NCBI GenBank assembly: GCA_028700415.1
Contig: JAQVSS010000003.1
Coordinates: 25,277-60,948, forward strand
Length of the DNA stretch: 35,672 nucleotides
Reading direction: 5' to 3'
DNA from: Kiritimatiellia bacterium
Lineage (GTDB): Bacteria; Verrucomicrobiota; Kiritimatiellia; RFP12; UBA1067
Shown: positions 1 through 7,076 of the stretch, piece after piece
How the letters are laid out: every line of letters starts with the position of its first letter
Position numbering within the stretch: position 1 is the stretch's first letter
Notes under the pieces: model-generated
Database searches by the model: none
What the model was told of the DNA's origin: nothing
The model's input: only the letters and a program-made list of their open reading frames with translations
Translations under genes and position numbers: made by a program

Positions 1-1795
1 AGACTAAATTTCCGCATGCGGCAAACGTAAAGTTTTCGAGCGTGGTCACGCCGGCACCAATCGTGACATTGGTCAGACAAGAACAGTAACGAAAAGCGCC
101 TTGACCAAGGGTATTCACCCCGTCAGGAATTCTGACACTGGTTAGGCCTGTGCCAGAGAATGCATAGACGTCAACAACGCTAACGCTTTCTGGAATCGTG
201 ACACTGGCCAAGTTGTTGCACTCCAAGAATGCATATCTTCCGATATGGGCCATGCCGCTGCCAAACGTAACATTGGTAAGACCCCTACAATACGCGAACG
301 CCGTCTCATTGATTTTGATCACGCTGTCAGGGAATACAACGCTGGCAATATTGGTGCAGTCCCTAAACGCATCCTGATCTATGTAGCTAACAGGCAAACC
401 GTTGATTGTGCCGGGTATGACCAACGCCTCACCAACGATTCCACTCAGGTATTTTGTGACCGTAATCTGGCCATTGTGGCTTATGAACTGCCAAGGAGCG
501 ATCACCGCCGTCGGACGGCCGCTATAGGTCGCATCCCACCCAGTGGTCCCCTGCAGATGATAGACCGTAAGATCACTTTCATAGAATATTTCCGTATCTG
601 GCCCGAAGCAAGGGGCATTGCCAAAGAAATCAATTCGTTCGAGTTGCGGGCAAAAAGCAAAAGCACGTTCGCCGATATTGGTCACATTGGCCGTAACAGT
701 GATATTGGTTAGGCTGGTACAGCCGCTAAACGCTGAAGCGCCGACACATGTTACGGGCAGCCCGCCCACCGTATCAGGAATGGCCACATGGCCGTCAGCC
801 GCAATATATTTTGTAACGGTGACCGTATAATCGGCATTCGTCGCATAGGTGAACGCATCTCTATATAAAGGCATTATTGAGATATCTTGGGATGGCATAG
901 TCACCGTAGTCATCGCAGATGTTGCGCTCGCCACGTATTGTGTGTCGCCAATCCATCTTTCAAATGTTTTACCCGCTGCAGGCTCATTAGCTGAAATGAA
1001 CACAAGTTGTTTGTACTTGCACGGCCAGTATATAAAATCGCCACCTGTGCTTAGATGAAGGGTGAAATAGGCCTCCCATAGTGCGGTAGGCCGACCGGCC
1101 CAACTTGTTGGCACTTCTGGCCAGCCTGCGGCGCCGTCAAGACGGTATACTGTCGCGATACTACCGTATCCAAATAAACCGAATGTAGTGTTTATGCTCG
1201 GCGCATCGCCTAAAAAATAGGCGCTTGTCAAACTAATGCAGTCTAAGAATGCGTTTGCGTCGATGGCGGTGACACCGTTGCCGACTGTGATGTTGGTCAT
1301 GCTACTACAGTCTCGAAAAGCCACTTCCCCGATGGTCTTTACACTGTTGGGAATGGTCACACTGGCTAGGCGGGAACAGCCGTTAAAAACGTCATGCCCG
1401 ATGGTAGAAACATTATTACCGATCACAACGCTAACGAGGTTTGTGCACCTAGAGAATAAATAGCCTTCGATGAAGGTGAGCCCGTTGCCAATCTTGGCGT
1501 TAGCCAGACCATAGCAATACATAAATGCTCCATTTCTGATATTAGTGACGCTGTCTGGAATTACAACGCTGGTCAAGCTGGAATTACCGCGAAAAGCATC
1601 CATTCCAATACTTACAACGGGGAAACCATCAAGCGTATCAGGAATAATCACATCACCGCCTGCGCCCATATATTGTGAAATCGTTGCGTCTCCATTCACG
1701 ACAGTATACATGTAATCGCTCGCATGCAGTGTGTTAGACGATACCGCAAACACCAAAAAAAACATGGCATAGGTTTCGAAGCGCTGTATAAACAT
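1..1795 (-). CDS. BspA-like leucine-rich-repeat surface protein (partial, 3' end outside window)
   Basis: The minus-strand frame is open from an ATG at 1795 to the left edge: 598 codons, with no stop reached. A GGAGG ribosome site lies 6 bases upstream. The start gives a short hydrophobic signal-like segment (MFFLVFAVSS, about residues 11-20). It is followed by tandem LRR_5/BspA repeats of about 23 residues with the pattern LTSVxIPxSVTxIGxxAF and a conserved cysteine. Around residues 255-325 a divergent InlB B-repeat-like module interrupts the LRRs (motif AAGKTFERWIGDT), and LRRs then resume. This is the usual architecture of secreted adhesion or surface proteins of the BspA family; the ligand cannot be told. 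Composition is visibly more AT-rich than the neighbouring genes, which may mean transfer or relaxed constraint. The family call is secure, the function is not. Confidence 0.9.
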   Translation of the reverse strand, partial: MFIQRFETYAMFFLVFAVSSNTLHASDYMYTVVNGDATISQYMGAGGDVIIPDTLDGFPVVSIGMDAFRGNSSLTSVVIPDSVTNIRNGAFMYCYGLANAKIGNGLTFIEGYLFSRCTNLVSVVIGNNVSTIGHDVFNGCSRLASVTIPNSVKTIGEVAFRDCSSMTNITVGNGVTAIDANAFLDCISLTSAYFLGDAPSINTTFGLFGYGSIATVYRLDGAAGWPEVPTSWAGRPTALWEAYFTLHLSTGGDFIYWPCKYKQLVFISANEPAAGKTFERWIGDTQYVASATSAMTTVTMPSQDISIMPLYRDAFTYATNADYTVTVTKYIAADGHVAIPDTVGGLPVTCVGASAFSGCTSLTNITVTANVTNIGERAFAFCPQLERIDFFGNAPCFGPDTEIFYESDLTVYHLQGTTGWDATYSGRPTAVIAPWQFISHNGQITVTKYLSGIVGEALVIPGTINGLPVSYIDQDAFRDCTNIASVVFPDSVIKINETAFAYCRGLTNVTFGSGMAHIGRYAFLECNNLASVTIPESVSVVDVYAFSGTGLTSVRIPDGVNTLGQGAFRYCSCLTNVTIGAGVTTLENFTFAACGNLV

Positions 1796-1933
1796 AGCTC
1801 TCCTCCGGTTTTGCATAGCCTTTAGCTGACAACCTGGCGCACGTTCATGGTGCAAGAAAATCGCATTTGAATCACTAGCTTCTCATAGGCAATCCGGCTA
1901 CATATCAAAACCCGCGATTTGTAATTATTATGC

Positions 1934-1943
1934 GGGGGGGGGG
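1934..1943. repeat. poly-G tract upstream of the surface-protein gene
   Basis: An uninterrupted run of ten G lies about 140 bases upstream of the BspA-like start codon at 1795, in the non-coding region. Homopolymers of this length are prone to slippage and in other bacteria can set promoter spacing of surface genes. Here a role is only a possibility, because no convincing promoter hexamers were identified next to it. Confidence 0.6.
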
Positions 1944-2281
1944 CAAAAAGAGTCAATCCGGAAATTCGCATGAAAAACGTTGGCCCCGGAGTCGTTCCGC
2001 CTGTAGCCTACAGGCGCATAAAAAAACCGATAGAGACGTTGGGCTCAATGCTGCCTTGTTTCGCAGGAACAGTCAGGTCAGCCGTCTGGATGAAGAACCG
2101 GCTGGCAGGCGCGCCAGGGCTCTCTGTCCGCCGCGAAAACAACCGGTTTTGCCCTTGCTCCTACAAAAGCCCCGTGTCAGAATGGCGGCAAGCTTCATTT
2201 GAAGGAAGAGGATCGCGAAGAACGGCCAAGTGATGCGATGACTATTGGCTAACGCGGGCGGAGCCCGTAACCCAATATTCT

Positions 2282-2356
2282 CACCACGAAGTCACGAAGG
2301 ACACGAAGAAGAGGCGAATCATTAAAAAACTTCGTGTTCTTCGTGCCTTCGTGGTG
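2282..2356. repeat. 27-bp inverted repeat built from CACGAAG units
   Basis: Left arm 2282-2308 and right arm 2330-2356 are reverse complements with two mismatches, separated by a 21-base AT-rich loop. Each arm is itself a string of related CACGAAG units. It could fold as a long hairpin at DNA or RNA level. It lacks a U-tract, so it is not a standard terminator. Dispersed intergenic palindrome (REP-like) is the most cautious label. Confidence 0.8.
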
Positions 2357-2465
2357 CAACAACTTGTTTTTGTCATGCTTGCCGGTTCGTAAGGCACTAA
2401 CACTGCAAATTATGAATCGACTTTTTTGGTAGAATGTTCCTGCCGTTAGGAAAGGTTTGATCGTG

Positions 2466-4457
2466 ATGAGAATGTATTTGATTTTAGTACTGTCTGTTTG
2501 CAGCGCCTATGCGGATGTCGCCGCGTCCGCTCCGGCGGCCGATCCGGTGACCACGCGCTGGACGTTCGGCGCACACGAGCCTTACACGATGTACCGGCGC
2601 ATGGGCCGGCGCAGCACCGGCGGCATCGACGGCAACGCTTTGTGGGTCAAGCCGTGGCTGGATTGGTTCGACGCCGAGTCGCCCGCGCTCATGCAGGAGC
2701 TCGGCCTCAACATGCTTCACAGCCGATTCTACAAAGGTATGGGCTGGGAGGTCGAGAAGAAGGACTTTCCGAACGTCAAACGCTTCGTGGCGAACTGCCA
2801 CGCCCACGGCGTTCGCGCCCTCGCGTATGTGCAGTTCTCGACCCTCTATCCCGAGGTGATGCGGCACGAGATCCCCAACGTCGACGAGTGGACACAGGTG
2901 AACGAGAAGGGCGAGAAGGTCACTTATTTCAATGACTATTTCCGCTGGATGCCGTGCATAACCTGCCGCGAGTGGGAGGACTACATCAAGCGGATGTGCA
3001 CCATCGCCCTCGCCGAGGGTGGTTTCGACGGGGTCATGTTCGACAACACGTTCGTCGGACCCTGCTACTGCAAGCGCTGCGAGCGCTTGTTCCACGAGCA
3101 CCTCATGGCCATCAAGAATCCGTCCGAGCGGTTCGGCTTCGACCGTCTCGACGGATTCGTCCAGCCGCGCGGCGTCAAGCAAACGCCGGAGATGCGCGAC
3201 CCCTTGGTGCAGGAATGGATGATGTGGCGCCGGGACATCATGCTTGGCGTCTTGATCCGCCTCCGCGCCCACATCAAGTCGGTCAAGCCGGACGCCGTCA
3301 TATCGGCAAACGTCATGCCGGTCCGGCGCACGGAATCGATGCTGCTGCATTCAATCGATATGACGGCCGTTCTTGAGAAATTCCTCGACCTCTCCATCAT
3401 GCAGCAGGAGAATTTTCCGTGCGTCGAAAAAGACGGCGGTGTGGTGAACCGTGTCCGGGATCTGAAACTCTGCGCTGAACTCGGCCGTCCGGTCGTCGCG
3501 CTGTGCGACGCGGCCGCCGATATGAGCGAGGAGCGGGAGAAGCATTATATGCGTCCGCTGCTCGAGGATCTTTTCTGGCGCGGCATCCCCACCGACCGCA
3601 CGGTCATCTCCCCCGCGCCGGTGAAAGGCTTCGTCGACCGCAAGCGCGTCGAGAAGCGCAAGCCGCAGCTCGAGCGGTTCAACCGGTTCGCGCTCGAAAA
3701 ACGTACGCTCCTCAACGCGCCTTCCTATCAGCCGGTGCGCCTCGTGTGGTCGCCGGACACGCTGGCTTTCTCCAAGAAGAGCAATTTCTCGCTCGCGGCG
3801 GCGGAGGAGATATTCCTCCGGAATCACGTGCCGTTCGGCTACAGTGTCTCCCGCTCGAACGGGCCGCTGTCGATTCCGGCGGATTGCGAGGTGCTTGTCG
3901 TTCCGGGGCAGACATGCCTTTCGGCGAATCAGATCGACGATCTTGCCGCCTGGGCGGACAAGGGCGGCAAACTGATCGTCACCGGCGATTCCGGCCGGTA
4001 CGACGAACGGAACGCCCAACGGCTCGAGAATCCGCTGCTGCCTCGCCTCGCCGGAAAGCCGAATGTCATTACGCGCGCGGAAGCGGATGTTCTGCCGAAA
4101 GTCAAAATCGGATGGAGCGCGCGCTACGCACCGCCGGCCGACGGCGGCAGGGCGTTGATGGCGGATCTCGCCAAGACCGGATTCAAGGGCGAAGTCGAGG
4201 TCGTGAACTGTCCGCAGACAACCTTCGCCGACATTCGCAAGACGGCCGACGGCTATGCGGTGCTGATGCTCAATTACGCTCCCGAAAAACCGGTCACCGG
4301 CGCGACTGTCCGCGTTCCCGCCGGCGCGAAGAGCGTCTGCACGCTTCCGTTCGAACCCGGCACGAACGAGACCTTGAGCAAGAGTCTCCCCGTGTCGTCC
4401 GAATCAACAATCACCCTCCCCGATTTCCGAACCTGCGCGGTGGTCGTGATAAAATAA
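2466..4457 (+). CDS. secreted glycoside-hydrolase-like protein (GHL6-type barrel with GATase-like domain)
   Basis: About 663 residues. In-frame TTG (2457) and GTG (2463) lie just upstream. I chose the ATG at 2466 because the AGGAAAGG ribosome site ends at 2455, too close to the TTG; GTG 2463 is also possible. An N-terminal signal peptide (MRMYLILVLSVCSAYADVA) points to export. The next ~380 residues resemble the hypothetical glycosidase families related to GH42/GHL6: a TIM-barrel pattern with HSRFYKGMGW, FDGVMFDNTFVG and a cysteine cluster CYCKRC. Residues around 420-520 look like the class-I glutamine-amidotransferase-like (beta-galactosidase trimerisation) domain (CEVLVVPGQTCLS ... GGKLIVTGDSG). 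A small beta domain ends the protein. The substrate is unknown. It stands alone, with no operon partner on this strand. Confidence 0.75.
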   Translation: MRMYLILVLSVCSAYADVAASAPAADPVTTRWTFGAHEPYTMYRRMGRRSTGGIDGNALWVKPWLDWFDAESPALMQELGLNMLHSRFYKGMGWEVEKKDFPNVKRFVANCHAHGVRALAYVQFSTLYPEVMRHEIPNVDEWTQVNEKGEKVTYFNDYFRWMPCITCREWEDYIKRMCTIALAEGGFDGVMFDNTFVGPCYCKRCERLFHEHLMAIKNPSERFGFDRLDGFVQPRGVKQTPEMRDPLVQEWMMWRRDIMLGVLIRLRAHIKSVKPDAVISANVMPVRRTESMLLHSIDMTAVLEKFLDLSIMQQENFPCVEKDGGVVNRVRDLKLCAELGRPVVALCDAAADMSEEREKHYMRPLLEDLFWRGIPTDRTVISPAPVKGFVDRKRVEKRKPQLERFNRFALEKRTLLNAPSYQPVRLVWSPDTLAFSKKSNFSLAAAEEIFLRNHVPFGYSVSRSNGPLSIPADCEVLVVPGQTCLSANQIDDLAAWADKGGKLIVTGDSGRYDERNAQRLENPLLPRLAGKPNVITRAEADVLPKVKIGWSARYAPPADGGRALMADLAKTGFKGEVEVVNCPQTTFADIRKTADGYAVLMLNYAPEKPVTGATVRVPAGAKSVCTLPFEPGTNETLSKSLPVSSESTITLPDFRTCAVVVIK

Positions 4458-4540
4458 TAAATGTCTAATGTCGAAACGTGACCCCTATATGCGCACCAGC
4501 ATGCCACGAGATTCCCGTTTTCCGGGTGTTCGATCGATTG

Positions 4541-4560
4541 TTTTGGTTCACGCGATTCTG
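4541..4560. repeat. 20-bp dispersed repeat, left copy
   Basis: TTTTGGTTCACGCGATTCTG occurs here and, identically and in the same orientation, at 35561-35580. The match extends imperfectly by a few bases on both sides (GATT before, CCTG after). On the minus strand it sits just after the stop of the DUF445 gene and reads in frame as ARIA followed by a second stop. The other copy encodes a VRIA-stop tail. The rest of the 4458-4577 gap shows nothing else recognisable. Confidence 0.75.
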
Positions 4561-4577
4561 GCCTGTCGTTTGCCGAG

Positions 4578-6107
4578 CTAACGCATGATGAGCAGCAGAA
4601 CCCCTTGGGCGATACCGACCGTGAATCCGATGACGCCGCCCAAAGCCGTGACCCAGAGGAGTTCGCGGTTGGCCACGCTGCGGGCGATCTGTTCCATTTT
4701 TTTGTCGTCGTAGACGGTGATGGATTCGGAGATAATGTCCCAGAAACGCGTGCGTTCCGCGAGGTCGGTGATGTTGGCGCACGCGAAGCCCGTGAGCTGG
4801 TCGACCAATAGCGCGGCGAGCCGGGATTGGGCTCCCTCCGGCAGGAACCGGCTGGGCGACCCGATCGGGCGCGCGCAGAGCTGTTGTATGGCCTCTTCCG
4901 TTTGCTCCGCGATTTGCGGGCGCACGTCGGCCGAGCGCAGGGCGTTGTGCAGGGTTTCGGCAAGCCAGTCGAGGTAGGCCGAGATGTCGCCGTCGGCGGT
5001 CAGGAGGGTTGAAGCGTCGGCAAGGGTTCCGGCCTGGAGGCTGTCGAGCACGGAGGCCGTGACGCTCGCGAACCCGTGGCGGGTCATGTCGCGCACCGCG
5101 TCCGAGGCGAGCAAGGCCCTCACGTGCCGCTCGATGCCGTCCGGGGTGTCGGTGTCCAACAGCTCGGCCCAGGTGCGCCCGAGCAGTTTGCGGACGGCGG
5201 TCTCGACCAGTCCCCGCATCCGTTCGGCATCGCCTGCACGGGCGAACTGGATCCGGACAGTGGGGGGGAGGGTTTCGCAGAATTTTGCGAGTTGGGTTTC
5301 GACGATGGCGGCCCCGGAGAGTCCGCTGAGGAGCGTGCCGATCGCGCCTTGCCCGTTGAGGCGCGTCTGGACTGCGGTCCGGATGGCGGCGCACAGCGCT
5401 TCTTGGGCGGGCGGGGTGGCGAGCAGGCCGGCGAGTTCTTCGCCCAGCAGGCGCGTGCGTGAACCTGCCAGCGCGGCGAGTTCGGCGGTGTTCGCGGGGC
5501 CGAGGAACGAGGCGGGCGTGGGGTGGCCGGTCATCCAAGAACGCAGTCCGCCGGCGATGACGGCGCAGAGGCGCTCGCGGTGTTCCGGGAACAGCACGGC
5601 GTCGGCGAGGCGGTCGGGCAGGCCTGCCAAGAGGTCGCGCGTCGGCGCAGGGAGGAGTTCGGCCGGCCGGCGGGGCGCGAGGCGCTGCCATTGTTCATCC
5701 AGAAACGGACGCAGGACGTCCGCACGGAAAGAGGGTTCAGACAGCCGGTCGGCCACTGCGCCGGAGGCGAGCGTGGCGAGCTGCGACTGGAGCGTGCCGA
5801 GGCGCAGGCCCGCGTAGTCTTTGGCCAGCGTGTCGAGCGAGGGCCAGGGGCGGGCCGCGGCTTCCTGAAGGGCGGACAGCACAGCGGAGCGCAGGTTTTC
5901 GGCCACTTCGGGCGAGGCGAGCCGGCTGGCGATCTTGTCGGGGCTCATCAGTTCGCGGCTGATGACTTTCTGGACCGCTTCGGCGATCTCCTTTTTTTTC
6001 TTTGCGAAAAGTGCCCAGAAGACCCACCGGATGGCGAGGTCATTCGTGCCGGCACCGATGACGAACCCTACGATGCCTTGGAGAAGAAACTCAAAAAACA
6101 TGTGCAT
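4578..6107 (-). CDS. DUF445 family membrane protein (YheB-like)
   Basis: About 509 residues from the ATG at 6107; a second ATG two codons later (6101) is also possible. The longer open frame upstream overlaps the PIN toxin region and is proline/arginine-rich shadow sequence. The N-terminus MFFEFLLQGIVGFVIGAGTNDLAIRWVFWALF is the characteristic DUF445 opening, with a membrane helix and the GxxTNxLAIxW motif. A long helical middle follows. The C-terminus ends in a second membrane helix (about residues 483-507, ALGGVIGFTVGIAQGVLLLI). Members of this family are inner-membrane proteins of unknown role. No Shine-Dalgarno is obvious. It lies 67 bases downstream of the PIN toxin on the same strand and may be co-transcribed. 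Confidence 0.85.
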   Translation of the reverse strand: MHMFFEFLLQGIVGFVIGAGTNDLAIRWVFWALFAKKKKEIAEAVQKVISRELMSPDKIASRLASPEVAENLRSAVLSALQEAAARPWPSLDTLAKDYAGLRLGTLQSQLATLASGAVADRLSEPSFRADVLRPFLDEQWQRLAPRRPAELLPAPTRDLLAGLPDRLADAVLFPEHRERLCAVIAGGLRSWMTGHPTPASFLGPANTAELAALAGSRTRLLGEELAGLLATPPAQEALCAAIRTAVQTRLNGQGAIGTLLSGLSGAAIVETQLAKFCETLPPTVRIQFARAGDAERMRGLVETAVRKLLGRTWAELLDTDTPDGIERHVRALLASDAVRDMTRHGFASVTASVLDSLQAGTLADASTLLTADGDISAYLDWLAETLHNALRSADVRPQIAEQTEEAIQQLCARPIGSPSRFLPEGAQSRLAALLVDQLTGFACANITDLAERTRFWDIISESITVYDDKKMEQIARSVANRELLWVTALGGVIGFTVGIAQGVLLLIMR

Positions 6108-6174
6108 GATAGAGGAACAATGGGAACAAAGGCGGAACGCGGCAGGGACGTCGCGCGCCGCCTTTCTGACCGGT

Positions 6175-6669
6175 TTATGCCGTGGCGCACGCGGCGTTGT
6201 TTGGCGCGGGGGGCGCATCCTGTGCGGGGGAGGCAGGCGCGGCCGAGGGGTCTGCCTTGAGCGCGTCGGAAAAGCCCATGCTTTCCGCCGCGCGAAGCAA
6301 TTCCTCGTCAGTGGTCGCGAGCAGACAGGTGATCCCATGCGCGGATTGCAGTTCCAGAAGGGTGGCGAGGTGGATCGCCTGTGTGGTTCCCACGGCCGTG
6401 GGGAAGGCGTCGGCCGCGCGGTGCAACACGTTGCCCGTGACGGGCACGAGGGTGACACTTTCGCAGACGCGCTCGATCCAAGAGCCGAGACGGGCGCGTT
6501 GCGCGTCATCCAGTTTCCCGGACAGGCGGAGCAGGTTGGCCGTCCGGTAGCATTCTGTGCGCATCAGGGTGCTTGCGTAGGCCGCTGTCCAGTTTCCCCA
6601 GCCGTCCCATGTTTTCTTTGACCCGACTAATTGGCAGATCACGAGGGTGGAGTCGAGATAAACGGTCAT
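6175..6669 (-). CDS. PIN-domain toxin (VapC-like ribonuclease)
   Basis: 164 residues. The N-terminus MTVYLDSTLVICQL has the first PIN acidic residue (D6), RTECYRTANLL gives E39, and ATTDEELLRAA gives D121. The usual third aspartate, in the D-AIHLA motif, is Q97 here (TTQAIHLATL), so the metal site may be altered. PIN toxins of this type cleave RNA, often tRNA or rRNA. The start codon overlaps the antitoxin stop by 4 bases (ATGA), the standard coupling for a toxin-antitoxin pair. A disordered Ala/Pro-rich tail after residue ~138 is unusual. Family call is firm; toxicity is inferred. Confidence 0.88.
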   Translation of the reverse strand: MTVYLDSTLVICQLVGSKKTWDGWGNWTAAYASTLMRTECYRTANLLRLSGKLDDAQRARLGSWIERVCESVTLVPVTGNVLHRAADAFPTAVGTTQAIHLATLLELQSAHGITCLLATTDEELLRAAESMGFSDALKADPSAAPASPAQDAPPAPNNAACATA

Positions 6670-6917
6670 CTTTTCCTTCTTTCCTGCATGAGTTGTTTGA
6701 TTGGATCGGCATCGAGGCCGAAGCCCCCAATTTCCTTGAGTTCCGAAACGGGCCGGGTGGGGGGAATGAGCGGGAGCCGCCCCGAGACGCCGTCTTCAGC
6801 CAAAAGGCGTGCGATGACGCGTTTGTGGCTGGTGATCAGCACATCCCTGCCTTGCCGCGCAAGGCCGAGGTAGTGGCTGAGCTTTTGCTTGAGCGTGGCT
6901 GTGTTTACTGTTGTCAT
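6666..6917 (-). CDS. Phd/YefM-type antitoxin
   Basis: 83 residues from the ATG at 6917; an in-frame GTG at 6923 is the alternative. The sequence MTTVNTATLKQKLSHYLGLARQG then VLITSHKRVIARLL is the Phd/YefM DNA-binding fold, where the N-terminus binds the operator and the C-terminal helix neutralises the toxin. It directly precedes and overlaps the PIN gene. No Shine-Dalgarno is present. The predicted -10 box ends 6 bases before the ATG, so the transcript would be leaderless or nearly so. An operator-like palindrome overlaps the promoter. Confidence 0.88.
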   Translation of the reverse strand: MTTVNTATLKQKLSHYLGLARQGRDVLITSHKRVIARLLAEDGVSGRLPLIPPTRPVSELKEIGGFGLDADPIKQLMQERRKR

Positions 6918-6923
6918 GGACAC

Positions 6924-6953
6924 ATAATAGACACATGGTGTCTATAATTTCAA
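6924..6953 (-). promoter_or_regulatory. toxin-antitoxin promoter with embedded palindromic operator
   Basis: On the minus strand TTGAAA (6953-6948) and TATTAT (6929-6924) are 18 bases apart, a near-consensus sigma70-type promoter. Between them lies a perfect 8-bp inverted repeat with a 3-base centre (ATAGACAC-ATG-GTGTCTAT, 6927-6945). It overlaps the -10 box, as expected for autoregulation by the Phd-type antitoxin. Confidence 0.75.
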
Positions 6954-7076
6954 GCGGAAAAGCGAGAACCCCTAAAGCGAGATTCAAGTCGACACCCCTT
7001 CTTTTAATCGATAATCTGGCACGCATGATTGATGGGTAAAAGATTTCTGACGGGGCAATTAAGAAGGAGGCGGGGA

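Larger units (their letters stand above)
1796..2465. other. 670-base non-coding region with inverted repeats
   Basis: No credible gene is seen: the short open frames on the plus strand (for example 1970-2233) have no ribosome site or recognisable protein. The stretch holds the poly-G tract, a perfect 8-bp palindrome with 1-base centre at 1999-2015 (GCCTGTAG arms), a partial inverted repeat bounded by ATTGG and CCAAT at 2244-2276, and a long inverted repeat at 2282-2356. It should also carry the outward promoters of the BspA-like gene (minus) and the glycosidase-like gene (plus). A TAGAAT at 2430-2435 could be a -10 box for the latter but has no good -35 partner. Confidence 0.6.

Noticed and set aside
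1-1058. Plus-strand small open frames at the left edge
   Set aside because: They are antisense to the clear LRR_5 protein on the minus strand.
1930-2233. Small plus-strand genes in the first intergenic region
   Set aside because: No ribosome sites, overlapping alternatives in two frames, and palindromes inside the supposed coding sequence.
4465-5691. 408-residue minus-strand open frame
   Set aside because: Arg/Pro-rich shadow frame of the DUF445 gene, whose own frame shows a recognisable family.
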